Origin: Aphanomyces cochlioides | Lineage: Eukaryota > Oomycota > Saprolegniomycetes > Saprolegniales > Verrucalvaceae | Length of the DNA: 64,000 nt | Assembly: GCA_019828595.1 (NCBI GenBank) | Contig: JAHQRK010000009.1 | Span: 1,922,001 to 1,986,000, forward strand | Reading direction: 5' to 3' | In this document: one piece after another, positions 32,471 to 43,992 of the stretch | How positions within the stretch are numbered: position 1 is the first letter of the stretch | Layout of the letters: every line of letters begins with the position of its first letter | Made by a program: the position numbers and the translations under genes | The notes under the pieces: generated by a model | Seen by the model: the letters and a program-made list of their open reading frames with translations, nothing else | What the model was told of the DNA's origin: nothing | Databases searched by the model: none

Positions 32471-34064
32471 GCCACCCTCACAGCCGCCATCGTTCTTCAG
32501 ATCCAACACAGGGGAGTCTTGAGAGAAGTTGGGCCCTTTCGGAGGATTCAAGCCTATGTACTACTTGCAACATATAGTGGACATGTTGATATATCAACTT
32601 CGAAAGGTCACCACCATAAGCCATGTGCTCCATTCATGTAGACGTGCTGCATGTTAACCATCAATACTCTTCAAGCGCAGAAATGAGTTGGTGGCTGTGA
32701 GGCCACGAGAACTTTTGAAGTGTAACTCGCATTCCAACAATGAGAGTATCGCTGAAGAATTTACTGTGTAGTATTGTCATTTTCAACAAAATTGTAGTTT
32801 TGACGAAAATCAAATTCATTTTCAAATCGATTTGATAGTATTATACGTATGTATATGCATTCGATTCCAAATTGGACTGGGCTGTCGAATCGAATCGACT
32901 TGCCAGAATCGACTAGCAATCGACTAGCCAATCATATATCAGTATTTTCAATATTTTGACCAATCAAATCACATGACTTGGGGAAAGGCCATGATGGACG
33001 CTGACTCGCGGAAGATACGCGCGGCGTCTTGCGCTTCATAGCGAGGTTGTATTGGGCGTAGAAATCATGCATGAGGTATTCTGGGATGCAGGTACCATTG
33101 CCAGGAAGAAATTGTACTTAACTTTGTATACTATACGATATTTCATATTAAATTAAGTATAGTCGATTAATATGCGATTTGGCCAATGACCTGCCAAGTC
33201 CACATTTCACTGAAAAGGACAATATGAATCAGGAGCAAGTTTCAACTTCTGATTTGCATGCTAGAGTTTGGCTTGATTCAGCCTGACAAGAGCCAACTGC
33301 ACTGAGGTGCTGTCCATGAGTCTATAAACAAGACGAATGCTCCAGTTGAATTCAATATATTGCACCGAGTTGTGTGGCAAATTTATGCCACCTTTAACAG
33401 CCGAAGACGTCAATTCACTCAAGTTTTACACGAGGGGCCTTGTTGTGTTGGGTCCACTACACTAGCAAGCAGTAGGAACAAAGACCTTGGGCTTTAGATC
33501 ATGGATAATGGAGTTGACTAGGAAGCCTCTCGCGAAATGTCCTCTCGTGTGCTCTCTTAGCAATCAAATATTGTGACGCCTGTTGTGTCGATGATCTCTT
33601 TGTTGGATAGCACAGGCAGAGCATGGAGGAACGGCTCAGTGCTCAGTTGTTTGGTTCGAGCTCTGTGTAATCATTCGTCGAGTTCTGTAAAGATACAATC
33701 ACGAACTCTAGCCTTGCTAGATTGCAGTTTTATATACCAATGCCCACTCGCTCATTCGTATCAAGGTGTCTTCAGTCAAGCTTCTATGCGTGAACGTGTT
33801 TGCCTCGCATCGTTGAGTACAGATACTCCATCACAACTATTAGCTTGGAAATTAGGACGCTCTTTGCTAGCGGAGATCTCCCCCTCATCTGTGACCTCAT
33901 CAAAACCAGGCAGAATATGTGTGGCCCAGGTATGCCAAGATGTGTTGCTGAGAGAACTCTCTCTCCACTTCTCACTACCTGGCATGCTTTACACAACCAG
34001 TATGTCGCTTTAATATCGATGGAATGGAACTCTCTTTGTGCTCGACGTGATTTCATTCATCAGC
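32471..34064. other. intergenic, nothing recognised
   Basis: AT-rich to about 33200, with a stretch near 32800-32850 that resembles 8920-8980. A frame at 33573-34013 is open for 146 codons but its sequence resembles no family I know and a similar-size frame is open on the other strand. Confidence 0.4.
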
Positions 34065-35450
34065 ATTAACTTTCATTTCGTTCACGTTCTAAGTGGTGGA
34101 TGACTGACGAGAGAAGCTTCATCACAAAAAACGAAGAGGGTCTATTCTTCGTCTTTTGCATCACGCAAGAAGCGACCACGACGGCGGCTGCCGCCTCGCA
34201 CTGAATTGACCATGTATCGGCCTTGGTTGACAGTATCCATGACTTGCATACCAGAGGAGACTACATTTTGCACAGAAGGGAGCGCATTCATGGCAGCATT
34301 GCCGGCCCTCTGGACTCCATGCTTAATTTTCTTGACCCCTCTCGTGATAAAGTTTAGGCGGCGAGCGGGCTTTTGTTCATACTGGCTGCCATCCACCTCG
34401 TGGTGGGATCCGTGGTGGCTGGCCGACGTCAAGACGGCAGCAAAGAGGACAAGGCAGAAGAGGAGGAAGCCGGTTGCTCGCATGGTTTCAATTTGAAAAT
34501 GAAGAGAGGGCGATGGCATGCACCCAAAAGTGAAAACGCCACAATTGACAATCTCCATGGGTGGCCCACGCCATCTGCATGTTGATATTCTTGATTTCAT
34601 TCGATCAGACTTTACGTCTTTGGCCTCTTGGCGATGGGACAATACAGCCAAAAAACACTGAGAATCCATGCGTCGTAAGTCGTTCCTTTGTCGGAGACAA
34701 CAAGCAACGACCGACAACGATTAAATATCCAAACATGTCAGTTTGTGCAGTCTCGTTAGCTGGCATACCTTGAAAGGAGCACACACTTGTCCAGCCATGG
34801 TGACGGAGATCAGGTCAACCAATTCGAGGATTACTTGTTTCGTGTCACAAGTGCACGACAAACGTCATTGTTGGAACAATTCGCGACATGAATGGAGAAC
34901 GTTCCACGACTTGTGAATTGCACCCATGTTCCTTGCTTGACTCAGGGAAAAAATGGTGGCTTCAAGGTCGACGAAGGGGTGGAATTATTGCCTTTGATGG
35001 CTTTCAGCTTGTTCGTAGCAGAAAGTGAACACGGCGCATAGCCTTGGGCATTCACCTTATTGGAAATCAACGACGGATTCAGTGGATTTGCGTGATTGAG
35101 ATAACGAGTACATGACATGCAATAGAAATTTCGCTTGTGTTGAAGACTGTCTTCTCGGTTCCCACGAGAAAGTGACTGGCAACCTTCGGAAAAGTCACAA
35201 GGTTTGCATTTGGTGGATCGGACTGCAAGAAATGCTTGAAGAATTGTTATCACAGGGCTGAATGCTTAGGAAATCCAGCCAAGTTGACGCTCTTTGATAA
35301 ACGCTGACGCCCTTTGACTGTTGAGAGCAATCGCCAGAGTAACTCAAACATCCAGCGTGCATCCAGAATACCCTTTTGTTCATTTCATGCGTAGTCCCTA
35401 TGTCTTTCTCGCCTGTCTTGCCTACATGAAATATTTTCGGAAAAAGATTT
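34065..35450. repeat. segmental duplication, copy B (pairs with 19735-21565)
   Basis: It carries the third secreted-peptide gene and the same 5' leader as copy A, and ends just before the 3' end of the strumpellin gene (stop at 35490). It lacks the MITE seen in copy A. Confidence 0.8.
34142..34483 (-). CDS. secreted cationic amphipathic peptide precursor, copy 3
   Basis: 113 aa, start at 34483 set by the signal peptide MRATGFLLFCLVLFAAVLTS. The pro-region SHHGSHHEVDGSQYEQ and dibasic PARRL match copy 2. The cationic segment is changed to NFITRGVKKIKHGVQRAG, followed by NAAMNALPSVQN. The tail SRRRGRFLRDAKDEE keeps the R-x-L-R tetrapeptide and acidic end. Precursor ends are conserved while the amphipathic part varies, consistent with a defence, competition or host-interaction peptide; function is inferred, not shown. 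Confidence 0.82.
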   Translation of the reverse strand: MRATGFLLFCLVLFAAVLTSASHHGSHHEVDGSQYEQKPARRLNFITRGVKKIKHGVQRAGNAAMNALPSVQNVVSSGMQVMDTVNQGRYMVNSVRGGSRRRGRFLRDAKDEE

Positions 35451-35489
35451 GTCATGAGAAACTTTGCTGTATAACAAGCTTCCATCAGT

Positions 35490-38400
35490 CTAGAGAGACA
35501 TTGCGTCGAAGACATAAGCCGGCACATGGCTGTGTAAGATCGACGGCTTCATGTGGGTCACACGCGCGAATTGTTGCAAAAAGATGAGAACGTTGAGCAC
35601 TTCAGGAGGCAATTGGTTGTCTTTGGATTCGCTAATACGACTGCGAACGTATTGACCCAAGTACGAGACAAATTGCTCAGTAAAGCTGGGATGGAATTGC
35701 TTGAAGATGGTCGAGAGACCCAAAACCAATGGTGCGCCATCGACAGGATTCTTTCCAACCTAATTTTGTTGATTAAATGAACCGAGAGAAGAGACTGCGA
35801 CTTACTCGCTTTAGTGCACCAAACTGGTCGTCGTATTGAAGTTTTGGCATGTACGCAAGTACGAACAAGAGGAAAAGAGCCGACAATTTCTCGAGTGGTT
35901 CGTTCATTGTGATGAAAATTTTGGAGTAAGGGTCGTTCGATCCCATCGTCTCCAAGTACTTGTTCAACTCCACCAAAACTGGCGCAGGGGGATGAGGGGC
36001 TGATTCACTCGATCGATAGTGGGATCGAATGTCATTCATCATACTCTTGTCGAGTGTACCAACACTGCAGGAGAGCAAATGAGCATCCAATTTCGACGAG
36101 AAAGCCAATTCAGATGCGATTGCTTTTCGGAGCAAAGCCGCTTGTCCAATAATAAGAACTGCTTTGAGCAACTTGCTCATTACTTTTTCAACCTACGAAG
36201 GCTCTGAGTTACATTTTTTGTATTGTGTCGACAACGTACAGATTTCAATGCTACTTCGTACAAACGAGAGGCATTTTCTGGGATCTTCCACGTTGGTTCC
36301 ACTGCCGTCGTGAGCTGATCCAGTAGAGGCAAGTAAGGTGTAATTGTTGTGCCCCAAAATTTGATCAAATTGTTTAAAGTGTGTACCTAGTGGGGCATTG
36401 TGAGGAGTGTAGAAGATATCATACGGTACAATGCGGAAGGAAAGCATTCTATCAACACCGACAAGACCAAGAAGACTAATACTTTGATGCAGCACGCCGA
36501 AAGTACTTAAACCAGCGACTTCGACGCCTTCTTCATTGAACCAAGTCAGACACTGGAAAGAATACACAGTTTCGTGGGGGTCTGTCATCAAGAACAAAGC
36601 ATGCATCAATCTGCAATACGTAGTCAGCAATTCATGATCAAGCATTGCTATCGTACCGGCCCATAAAATTGATGCTCGTGTCATCCTTTGGGGGTGAAAA
36701 TCGAGGAATGGGGATCGCTCGGGATTGGTATTGAGACGTGCGGTCGTACACTTTTTTCTTGAGATAGCGATTGCATTCAGCTTCAACGTTATAGTTAATC
36801 ACACGACTCAACTCCTCATGCCACATTCGCAGGCCATAAATTCTAAGAGTCATGATAAAGGTATGCGTTCGGCTGTTACGGCGTACCCGACGTAGTCTTG
36901 AATGTACTCGAACGACAATCTATATGCCTGGAGTGTACTAGCCAAGTTTTGGAAGATTGCAGTGCATTCTTTTGGAGTTGTAGCTTCAGCTTGAGGAAAT
37001 TGCAAAATGTCATGGTAAGCTCGACTGACCTAAGATTGAAGTTAAGACTTGCCAAATCACAATTTTCATACTCGATAGACTAGTTCCTTACGCAATCCTT
37101 CTTCCAAGACTTGTCGAGGATCCACTTCCAAAATACCCAACAGCGTCTTCTTCATCGCCAAAATGCCTATGCAAAAATGAGTTACCACAACTGCATTTTA
37201 AGGTGCCAACCTTCTGTGTATTTTGACACTTCATTCGTTGCACGAGCAAGACGATATCGCTCGTTTAACTGTGCATGGTTCTTTAGGTAGTTCGCCTCAA
37301 TTTTCACTGGAATCACTTTCATATGATCTATCATATATATTTACAACAACTCATTCAAGAATTTTTCTGTACCAGTTTGCAGCTTGATAATGCCTGCTAA
37401 GATACGAAAAACGCTTTGGGGAATAATTTCCATCACGCGGCGGACATAATCGACAATTTCGCCTGAATAATATTCAGCGACGGAAATCACATCTGTCGAG
37501 TTGCACTGGTAAATGCGCGTCAATGGAACATCCAAAATTGATGCCAATTTCAAAAACAGAGCCTACAAACACAATCAATCAAATCAATCAGCTAGCGAAA
37601 ATACCCGAAGCAAGATCACGCATGAGGGGTCTTTTTTGACTCGAGTGTGCAAAATGCTCATAAAGTCATTAATAACTTCCCACGCATAGCTCAAATCGGA
37701 CACAGTTTCGATGATGCCCATAACTTCTTGGCGCACACGAACAGTGCGTACCTTTGGAAATGTCAAAAATCTATCTCGTGCAATCGTACCATCTCGGTGA
37801 GATATGCGCGACATTCAGACAAGAATGCCTTGACTTGGAGTGAAGTGTCAATTTGGTCAAACTGTTCGACATGACCAAGGGCTTCAATAAGGCGTTTAAT
37901 TCTTCGACCAGCTTTGACGTGGTCCACATAGTCCAAGCTATTCACCTAATCTCTTACATGTCGTATACTTAGTTGGTACTGAAGTTACCTTTGCTGCGGT
38001 GTCGGCAAACCATTTGACAAGATCGTCGTTTCGCTCGACCCGAGTGAGAGGTTTCTCGCCCGTGAAGTATTCGCTCAATTCACTCAGGCGGTCACTCGTT
38101 TCTTTCATGCAGTGTTGCCAACGTTCTTCTTTTGATGCAAGGAGGAGCTCAAACATTTGTTTAAGTTTCCACTCAAGTTGTGAAGCTTGGAGCAAGAGTG
38201 TCACAAGTCTGTCAGGATCTGTCCCTTTGTCGAATACGATGCGCTGTTCCCTTGAGTTGTTCATCATTGGTATCTCTTCTTGCATGCGACTGTGAAGAAT
38301 TGTCCATCGAATTGTCACGTTTGCAGCTCTGATGCAATCGAGGAGCTTGTCAATGTTTTCCAGCACATATTGTTCAGTCAAGACACCTTCTGTAAGGAAA

Positions 38401-39509
38401 TGCGATAATGTTTCAATCGATTTCGAGGATGATTTCATCTTGGCTTTGACAATATCAACTATATTGGCCACTTCCAAAGTGTTGGCAAGGGCCGTGCGAG
38501 CTGCAGGGTAAGGAGCCCATTCCTGCAACCATTAGAGAGAGAAAATAAAATCCTCCTACCAGCGAGAGATCTGCAACGTTGCCCATATACGTTGTGATGA
38601 TAAAGTTGTCATTGAAATGACGGTCGACAATTTCTCGCATCGTCGCTTTCTCGTGAATCAAAATATCTGGGGCAAAGTATAATACGACGTAGAGGACACT
38701 GGCTTGCGGAGCTAGACGCGTGCTACGATGATCTCGATGGGGAAAAGCGGGTTCTTGCAAATAAACATCGTCTGTTTGAAGCTTTCCGATAACCATGCTC
38801 ACAACCTAAAAAAATCGAATTTCGTGATCTGTGAGAAATATATCAATACCTCCTCTGGAGGGGCAAATCGTTTGAAGAAACGTTCAGGATATTGCGCCGG
38901 CTTAGGCATTCCTGGTAAATAGCCCGTTACACGGCACAATTTGCACACTTCATCAATATTTTCCAGCGCGCTTTCGCCCTTGTTGCGGAAAAAGGCAATC
39001 ACCATGCGCTCACGGGCTGGTCCGGGAATGCGTTGATCAAGGAGAAGAAGCATGACACCGTACAGGTAGAGCGCCTCACACATGAGCTGAGCTCCATCGG
39101 TATCAAGGAGAATATTGGCAAGGTTGTGTTGAATGAAGAATCCCTTCTCGAGCTGGTCGCAAAACGCTAAAAAGTCGTGAATATACTTGTAGATCGAGTC
39201 GAACAATTGATAAAATCGGTCGAGAATGTCTTCGTGGTTGCCCATGAATTCATCATCAATGTCGAGCAATTCTGTATCGCTATTCACGCGGTTTTCAAAC
39301 TCTTCTGGGTTCTTTAGGTAAGCGAAATCAAACAAGATGTCCAAGTATTTTTTCTGTTCCGGGTCTTCCACAAACGCCGAGCCGAGGAACACGCCAGGGA
39401 TGTTATTCGACAGACGGAGCAGTTCTGCAATGATGGCAGATCCACGACTGACTAGACGCAGCAAGGACTGGCCGCAGTCGTTTTCTTCAGCAAGGAATCC
39501 GAGCTCCAT
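35490..39509 (-). CDS. WASHC5: WASH complex subunit 5 (strumpellin)
   Basis: Core subunit of the WASH complex, which activates Arp2/3 on endosomes. I assembled 14 exons: 39509-38850, 38805-38560, 38522-37989, 37945-37790, 37751-37605, 37562-37373, 37327-37211, 37166-37072, 37029-36887, 36842-36657, 36610-36430, 36386-36240, 36192-35806 and 35759-35490. All introns are 37 to 47 bp, start GT, end AG and keep the frame, giving 1152 aa, almost the animal length (about 1159). Landmarks recalled from the family: [20 protein letters not shown] near the start, [80 protein letters not shown] and PAYVFDA at the end. The start at 39509 ([14 protein letters not shown]) aligns with the usual strumpellin start. 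The gene looks intact and constitutive. Confidence 0.95.
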
Positions 39510-40130
39510 CTTCTCTTGCCACGGCAATCTTCTTGCTCTCGACCTCGCACTTTAGAAAATGACCGATCAAGAAAGTACGAATTACAAAACGTTACATCGA
39601 GTATACTTTAATCCATATAAAATTTCACCACATCAAAATTGCACATGCATTCTTGTCCCCAGAACGCGCGCTGCTGGGATCACTGGTTGCATGTTATGAG
39701 CCTCAGAAAGCAGCGAAGGTCACAACAGGGAGAAAACAACCAGAAAAGACTATAGGAAAGCTCATGGATCTCTACAAGCGGCGGTATACATCTACGGAGA
39801 AGGCCTGCGCCACAGATTTGTGGGCTGTAGAGCATCGCGTCAGCGGACGAGATTTTCCAACACATTCCCCAGGCACTCAAATGATGAATTTTCCTTCACA
39901 AAGAGATCTCGAATGTAAATGTTGAGAGCAAAACTGCCATTGGTACCACAATTCGATGTCATGCCACGGATGTCCACTATGGCAAAGCATGTGCTACATG
40001 TCGATGTGATTCGTCATCGTGCTTCAAAGATGGCGATTCCTCGTAGGAGGTTACTGTCATGCCATGATGCTTAAAATGCTCTAATGGAAGAGACAACATC
40101 AATGGTGTTCGATGGGTTACGTTAAGATAA
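39510..40130. other. intergenic between strumpellin and the HA-domain gene
   Basis: No gene seen; a 90-codon frame at 39653-39925 is unrecognised and probably fortuitous. Confidence 0.35.
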
Positions 40131-41410
40131 TTAGTTGTCAGTTTTGATTGCATCTGGTAGAGGAAATTTCTTGTCAGCATCGGCATTGGTATTTTCCATG
40201 GTCATGAACCGCTCCTGCACCTCCTTCTTAATGCTTTGCAGATCAAACTTGATATCCAAGAGAACTTTAGCCTCGAGACGGAGTTCTGGATAATCCCATA
40301 TGAATCCCATCTCTTCCAGTTGAGCTTGTCGTTCTCTCGACATAGTGTCAACACGAAAACGCATATTTGTCACTGCTTGGCCTAACGCACCGATGATCAA
40401 TTAGACGGATTGAAGGATTGAAATACTACCGAGCTTCATTTTCCAAATGCGCTCAGGCCATGGCGCGACTGATGGCACAACAAAATCTTGTGGGATTAAG
40501 AGCGACCCGAATTCCTTCTTGAATATTCGAAGCGCATGAAGTTTCATATCCCAATTGAGCTCATGGCTATCCCAGACAAACCTACATCGAGTAGATCAAT
40601 GCCACTGAGACGAGAGAAACACACCCTAGGGAGTCGAGGACTTTGCGGCGACCGGGTAATAGATTGTCGCCACGACATCGCAAATCATGCACGGCGCGAC
40701 CTAGTTTAAGCTTCCAGCATCGTGATGGCCATGCAGGGTCGTTGTCTGGCACTTTGAATTCAAACGGAACATGGATCTACGAAACATATCAGCAAGGCGA
40801 TCTTTTTCGTAAGGGATTACATGTCCATGGAGATTTTTGTATGTCTCGAGCGCGAGTACTTTGATGTCAAACGTGAGTTCATGCGAATCCCAAACAAACT
40901 CCAAGGCATCCAGGGACGCTTTTCGATCAGGCGTCAATACTTCCATTCGGGATCGGATATTTGTGACTGCGACACCCAATTTGCATCCCCATAGATCTTT
41001 TGCCCATCTATAATACACATAAAATCAGTCGTTGTCGTCTTCTCGGTAGATACGTACGGGGCTTCGGACGGGACAGTGTATTCATACGGGACGAGCAAAC
41101 TGCCATGGATCTCTTTGTACGTCTTGAGTGCAGCCACACGGAGGTCCCAATTGTGTTGTTTTGCGTCCCAGACAAATCCAAGGTTATCCAAGGTATCGAC
41201 AACATCTTGAGGTAATGTTCCGTCCTTGTACTGTTTGCGCACTTTCGCGACATGGATCGTCTTCCCTTGAAGAGATGAAGGCCATGGAGTCATCGACGGA
41301 ACCGTAAACCGCGCTGGGAAGTTTGTGTAGTCTGAAGTATGGGCTTGGATATCGCGGGCTATCCTTACCACTTCAAGAAGCATCGCATGGGATGAGCTCA
41401 TGCGCGCCAA
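40131..41410 (-). CDS. helicase-associated (HA) domain repeat protein
   Basis: 364 aa in five exons (41410-41058, 41007-40821, 40776-40625, 40581-40430, 40381-40131), introns 43 to 50 bp. The protein consists of three to four copies of the HA domain: each runs KLG..V..IR.....L....LGFVWD, then a Trp-containing helix and a HGS-type turn, then VP..F.VP....WP. Examples are DTLDNLGFVWDAKQHNWDLR, SLDALEFVWDSHELTFDIK and DSLGFVWDSHELNWDMK. HA domains are thought to bind nucleic acid and occur attached to bacterial helicases. In oomycetes and other stramenopiles they occur alone, as here, with unknown function. The C-terminal repeat is degenerate (GFIWDYPELRLEAK) with a charged tail. A CCAAT motif abuts the start codon. 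Confidence 0.8.
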
Positions 41411-41486
41411 TCACTCGAGAACAAAATGTGTGAACTGAAAGCTCGCTTGGGAATGGCATTCACCAATCACAGCAGGCGACACATCC

Positions 41487-42692
41487 GGATAATGTAATTT
41501 ATCCGGAAGATCGAACTTCGTATCCGGTTAATGTGTTCGTCTGGATTGTTGAATCTCTCATCTGCACTCCGCCTGTCATTGAAATTACATCGAATTACCT
41601 CTGTTCAAAGGCAGGATTTACTAAGTGCCCTTGGAAGCATGGAAGAGCTTTCGTGTTTGCTCCTATCCAGGATAATATGTGGATACATCCGGATATGATT
41701 CAGATGGTTGTCATCCAGCAAAATTTGAAATGTTGAAGGCGTTATCCGGATCGTTCGGTCGTCTAATGGTCTGGGAGTGGACTTTAGCTTGTATAAGGGA
41801 GTCGAAGTCGTTGGCCGCGCTTGATCTCGTGAAGGGCTTGCTGGGAACAGACCGATCTACCATGAAGAGATAGCATCCATCGAGAGCTAGGTTAATGTTG
41901 AGGTATTGGAATAATCGAAGCGACTATTCTATCGCGACTTGGGCGAAGAGATTTTGGATTTGACCGGATAAAAAGCTTGGTGGAAATCATTGGGTATACT
42001 ACTCTGGTCCGCAAAAAATGCTACACTGTTTTATCTTGATTTGAGTATGTCCGGATATGAGGATATATGGGTTTTTGTATTCAACCTCAAAAACGTATAT
42101 AAAATTTCACAGGATGTCCAATATTTTTATTCAAACAGCACTGATGTCCCGATGACACAGGTCTCTCTGTGTTCATCTTGCTTGCCCAGAACAGAAATAG
42201 CGAAGTCTAACGTCAGTATAATGTCAGTTATGTTATAGCGCATGTCAGGTGTGGCTATTAGCGGCTCTCATCGCGAGAGCGCTATGTTTGACAGTCATCT
42301 CTAGGTTTGATAGGTTCCAGCCTTCTGACGACCTGCAACCGGGCTATACACCAAGAACCAGCAGTGTTGCTATGTTAACACCATCTATCTTTGATGTTGA
42401 ATCTAGATATGTAATTAAATTGGGCTCAATTCCTACAGTGAACCCACAGCGAAAAAAATGTGATCTATCCGCCTGGTCGGTCAACTTTGACACACCATAT
42501 CTCGCCAACGGAGACGAATTGCAGTTTCCACAAATTAACCAATCAAAGAGGAGATCCTAAGCTGTTTACTGAGCCAATCAGCGTTGAATATTTCGATTAT
42601 TTTTGAAAAAAAATTCTGCAGAGAATGTAACTGTAGCAATTATTTCGGACCAGAGTAGTATTAAATTCCGGATAATTTGGAGTTATCCGGAC
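41487..42692. mobile_element. possible 1.2-kb element with palindromic TCCGGATAA ends
   Basis: Both ends carry a small palindrome of the form CCGGATAA...TTATCCGG (left 41489-41510, right about 42666-42688), and TATCCGGAT-like copies recur inside (41540s, 41690, 41740, 42040). The interior has only short unrecognised frames. Whether this is a foldback element or a cluster of binding sites cannot be settled here. Confidence 0.4.
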
Positions 42693-43216
42693 AACGTAAA
42701 TGATCTCAACGATGGCAGCATGCAGGTACAATTGAGTTCCTGAGATGGGACTACGCAGCGATTCAGTCCCCCTCGCCTCAAGAAGATCTCAAGGCTATAG
42801 GCAGTGGACTTTGTGAATGGCAAAGAATGCAGGAAGAGCTTTGTAGTTCAATGTCTGGCTGATTGGATCGCAATGACAACGTCTTCATAGACGTCGTGGT
42901 TCGACTCATAGGGTGGACGAGACGTTTGTCATACTCTGCGCGCAAGACCAGAAGAAATTGACCATAGACATGAGTAGGCAAAGTTCTTCTCGACGGAGAT
43001 CACGTTTGTGGGAGGGGCCAGATCCCCAGAATGTGTTATGACCAGAATCGCACCTGGTTCTGTCGATGGGAAAAAGGATCAAACGTTGGATGAGCTAGGC
43101 ACAGTTGTCGACGCAAAAGGAGGATACGTCAAATATTCTCTTCTTGCTTGTGGTCTCTCGGGAAGCGCTTGATGGAATGCATCACGAGGACAAAAATCAG
43201 ACCAGTAAGCTGTGTA
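42693..43216. other. intergenic, nothing recognised
   Basis: About 520 bp downstream of the glyoxalase gene with no supported feature. Confidence 0.35.
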
Positions 43217-43698
43217 TTATGCTGATGTCACTGATTCCATCGTGTTGGATTCGTACAAACCAATCATTGTACCATCAGGAGAGCGCACCGCGGCCACTTT
43301 TCCTACAAATATCAGCAGTCAATGCAAGTATGCGATGACCAGCGAGTGTACCGAAGGCAGGGTATTTGATCGGACCATCCATGGACGCTCCGAGTGTAAT
43401 CAGCCTTGGAATCGTCTCCATCATGTCCTCGACGTCAAAATTCAGGAATGGCGAATAGCCCGCACTGCACACAGCTTCCCTAGCGAGCATTTCAACAGTT
43501 AGAGGATGGACGAACGTGAGGACTTCCATACCCATGGGCTTGTTTGATACTGAGCGTGACGCCAGCTTGTAGGTCAAACTCACTGAAGCTGTCTGACTGT
43601 CGAATGAGGGGTAAGCCAAGTCCTTGCTGATAAAACTGCGTGCTCTTGGCGACATCGCGGCTCAGCACCATGAGCTGTCGCAGTCGTGCTGATGCCAT
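43217..43698 (-). CDS. VOC-superfamily (glyoxalase/bleomycin-resistance fold) protein
   Basis: Small metal-binding VOC-fold protein, 126 aa. Exons 43698-43532, 43479-43352 and 43302-43217; introns 52 and 49 bp. It starts MASARLRQLMVLSRDVAKST, a typical beta-strand followed by helix with SxFY (TQFYQQGLGLPL). The second half, GYSPFLNFDVEDMMETIPRL then TLGASMDGPIKYPAFG, ends KVAAVRSPDGTMIGLYES. Only one beta-alpha-beta-beta-beta module pair is present, so it should act as a dimer like most of this group. Substrate cannot be inferred. CCAATCA lies about 20 bp upstream of the start codon. Confidence 0.85.
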
Positions 43699-43992
43699 GG
43701 CTCGCTGTTTTCTTTTTGACCAATCAATCACGATGAATCATCTGCGGTCATGTCTGTGAGAGCTGCTGCGTCTCTGGAAGCTCGGCCTGCGTCTTGCTTG
43801 GATCTCCACAGCTGAACTTATTGCGCCCAAAGAATACTCTTCCTCTTCGACTCAGTTGCCATTCAGGGCATTCCAGGACTGCTTACCATGCATCGAGGGC
43901 CTGAAAGACTACCGAGATTGTCGTGGAACTCCACCATCGTTCTCTCTTCTCATCAATCTCATACAAGGACGCAACATCTTCGCGTTAATAGT
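43699..43992. promoter_or_regulatory. promoter of the VOC gene, with CCAAT box
   Basis: On the minus strand TGATTGATTGGTCAAAAAG sits directly before the VOC start codon. The same ATTGG(T/C)(T/C)AAAAA type of sequence recurs near other genes of the window. The rest of the interval shows nothing else. Confidence 0.4.

Noticed and set aside
33573..34013. 146-codon plus-strand frame
   Set aside because: No motifs, similar-length frames on the other strand, no splice or promoter support.
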